From a virus, in IMG/VR virus record IMGVR_UViG_3300042448_001659, positions 1 through 36,390 of that record: a DNA stretch of 36,390 nt; one strand, written 5' to 3'. The translations under genes were made by a program, and so were the position numbers. Positions 36,048 through 36,390 of the stretch are shown piece by piece. The notes beneath the pieces are model-generated. The model saw nothing but the letters and a program-made list of their open reading frames with translations. It was not told where the DNA came from and did no database searches. Numbering within the stretch: position 1 is the first letter of the stretch; each line of letters starts with the position of its first letter.

Positions 36048-36066
36048 ATGTTTTAATCTTATATAG

Positions 36067-36098
36067 TAAAGATAGGTATAACTGCCGATATATCCAAG
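36067..36098 (-). promoter_or_regulatory. Bacteroidota-type promoter for 36047-34670
   Basis: Minus strand: CTTG (36098-36095), 20-base spacer, TATCTTTA (36074-36067). A copy of the dispersed motif starts 32 bases upstream. Confidence 0.68.
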
Positions 36099-36129
36099 GA
36101 TTATTTCACTTTTTTTCGGGCCCGGTTTG

Positions 36130-36179
36130 CTAACGTGTTGATACTCAATAAACTATTTTCTAACTCATTGATTATTAGT
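36130..36179 (-). repeat. Two copies of the dispersed 20-base motif, minus orientation
   Basis: On the minus strand ATTGAGTATCAACACGTTAG (36149-36130) and ACTAATAATCAATGAGTTAG (36179-36160), 30 bases apart. The second overlaps the stop codon of the next gene. Confidence 0.8.
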
Positions 36180-36372
36180 GCCTTACGATAGGGATAAGGA
36201 TTTGGGTAAAACTCTTATCCATTGGGTGTCTCTTAGTTTCATCTAAGTACTTATTCAAATCGTGAAGTTTAGCATACGTCATACTGATATAGTTAAGGAT
36301 TTCACCCTTAGTGTTCTTAAGTACCTTTGAGTACTTTGTAGGTACTTCAATAGTATCCTTACTCTCACCCAT
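36175..36372 (-). CDS. Small protein at the right edge, start uncertain
   Basis: At least 65 residues from the ATG at 36372 (MGESKDTIEVPTKYSKVLKN), then a helical part (GEILNYISMTYAKLHDLNKY) and HPMDKSFTQILIPIVRH. The frame stays open to the window edge with a GTG at 36378, so the gene may begin outside the window; the promoter would in any case lie beyond the edge. Mostly helical, basic. No family recognised. Confidence 0.5.
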   Translation of the reverse strand: MGESKDTIEVPTKYSKVLKNTKGEILNYISMTYAKLHDLNKYLDETKRHPMDKSFTQILIPIVRH

Positions 36373-36390
36373 AACCACATTGGTTCTAAG

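Noticed and set aside
1-36390. tRNA genes and recoded stop codons
   Set aside because: I saw no tRNA-like TTC/anticodon patterns, and genes end normally in TAA or TAG without in-frame interruptions.

Overview
The window reads as part of a large tailed-phage genome (T4-like myovirus gene set) infecting a member of the Bacteroidota. Phage-type genes are a gp55-like late sigma factor, a UvsW-like helicase, PhoH, thymidylate synthase, UvdE-type UV endonuclease, Hsp20, a DUF3310 protein, an HD hydrolase, a 5'-nucleotidase and dozens of small unknown genes packed on one strand. The host is inferred from the promoters: thirteen sites fit the Bacteroidota consensus (TTTG, then TAnnTTTG), all with a 20-base spacer, and secreted proteins carry signal peptides ending in AQ or GQ. 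DNA is AT-rich, standard stop codons are used, and I saw no tRNA, rRNA, CRISPR array or insertion sequence.

Layout. (1) 1-5496, minus strand: an envelope module of an outer-membrane barrel-like protein (cut by the left edge), two secreted paralogues with dockerin-like and cohesin-like C-terminal regions (one also with a C-type lectin domain), and a membrane-anchored protein. (2) 5588-20607, minus strand: nucleotide metabolism, DNA repair, transcription and several membrane or hypothetical genes, ending at a terminator at 5588-5631. (3) 20679-24926, plus strand: a complete TonB-dependent receptor gene with its own promoter, a terminator-like hairpin inside its leader and a terminator after it, then a 36-residue membrane microprotein and a small modular protein. 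(4) 24923-31851, minus strand: a run of small genes dominated by about thirteen highly diverged tandem paralogues that start M-[LI]-x-I-x-N, one fused to a membrane anchor. This array is the best candidate for an undescribed system. (5) 31852-36390, minus strand: probable early genes with strong host-type promoters, a micro-lipoprotein, a histone-H1-like protein, and intergenic spaces rich in repeats and hairpins.

How it may work together (inference): the host RNA polymerase would read the promoters with the 20-base spacer. The gp55-like factor may direct a second motif (ATATTTAT, no -33 box) found just upstream of several other genes. A dispersed 20-base motif (core ATCAAC) lies 21-32 bases upstream of four of the host-type promoters and may be an operator. 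Unusually many products are aimed at the cell envelope (barrel protein, two cohesin/dockerin proteins, TonB receptor, two lipoproteins, several membrane proteins), suggesting that the phage remodels the host surface during infection.
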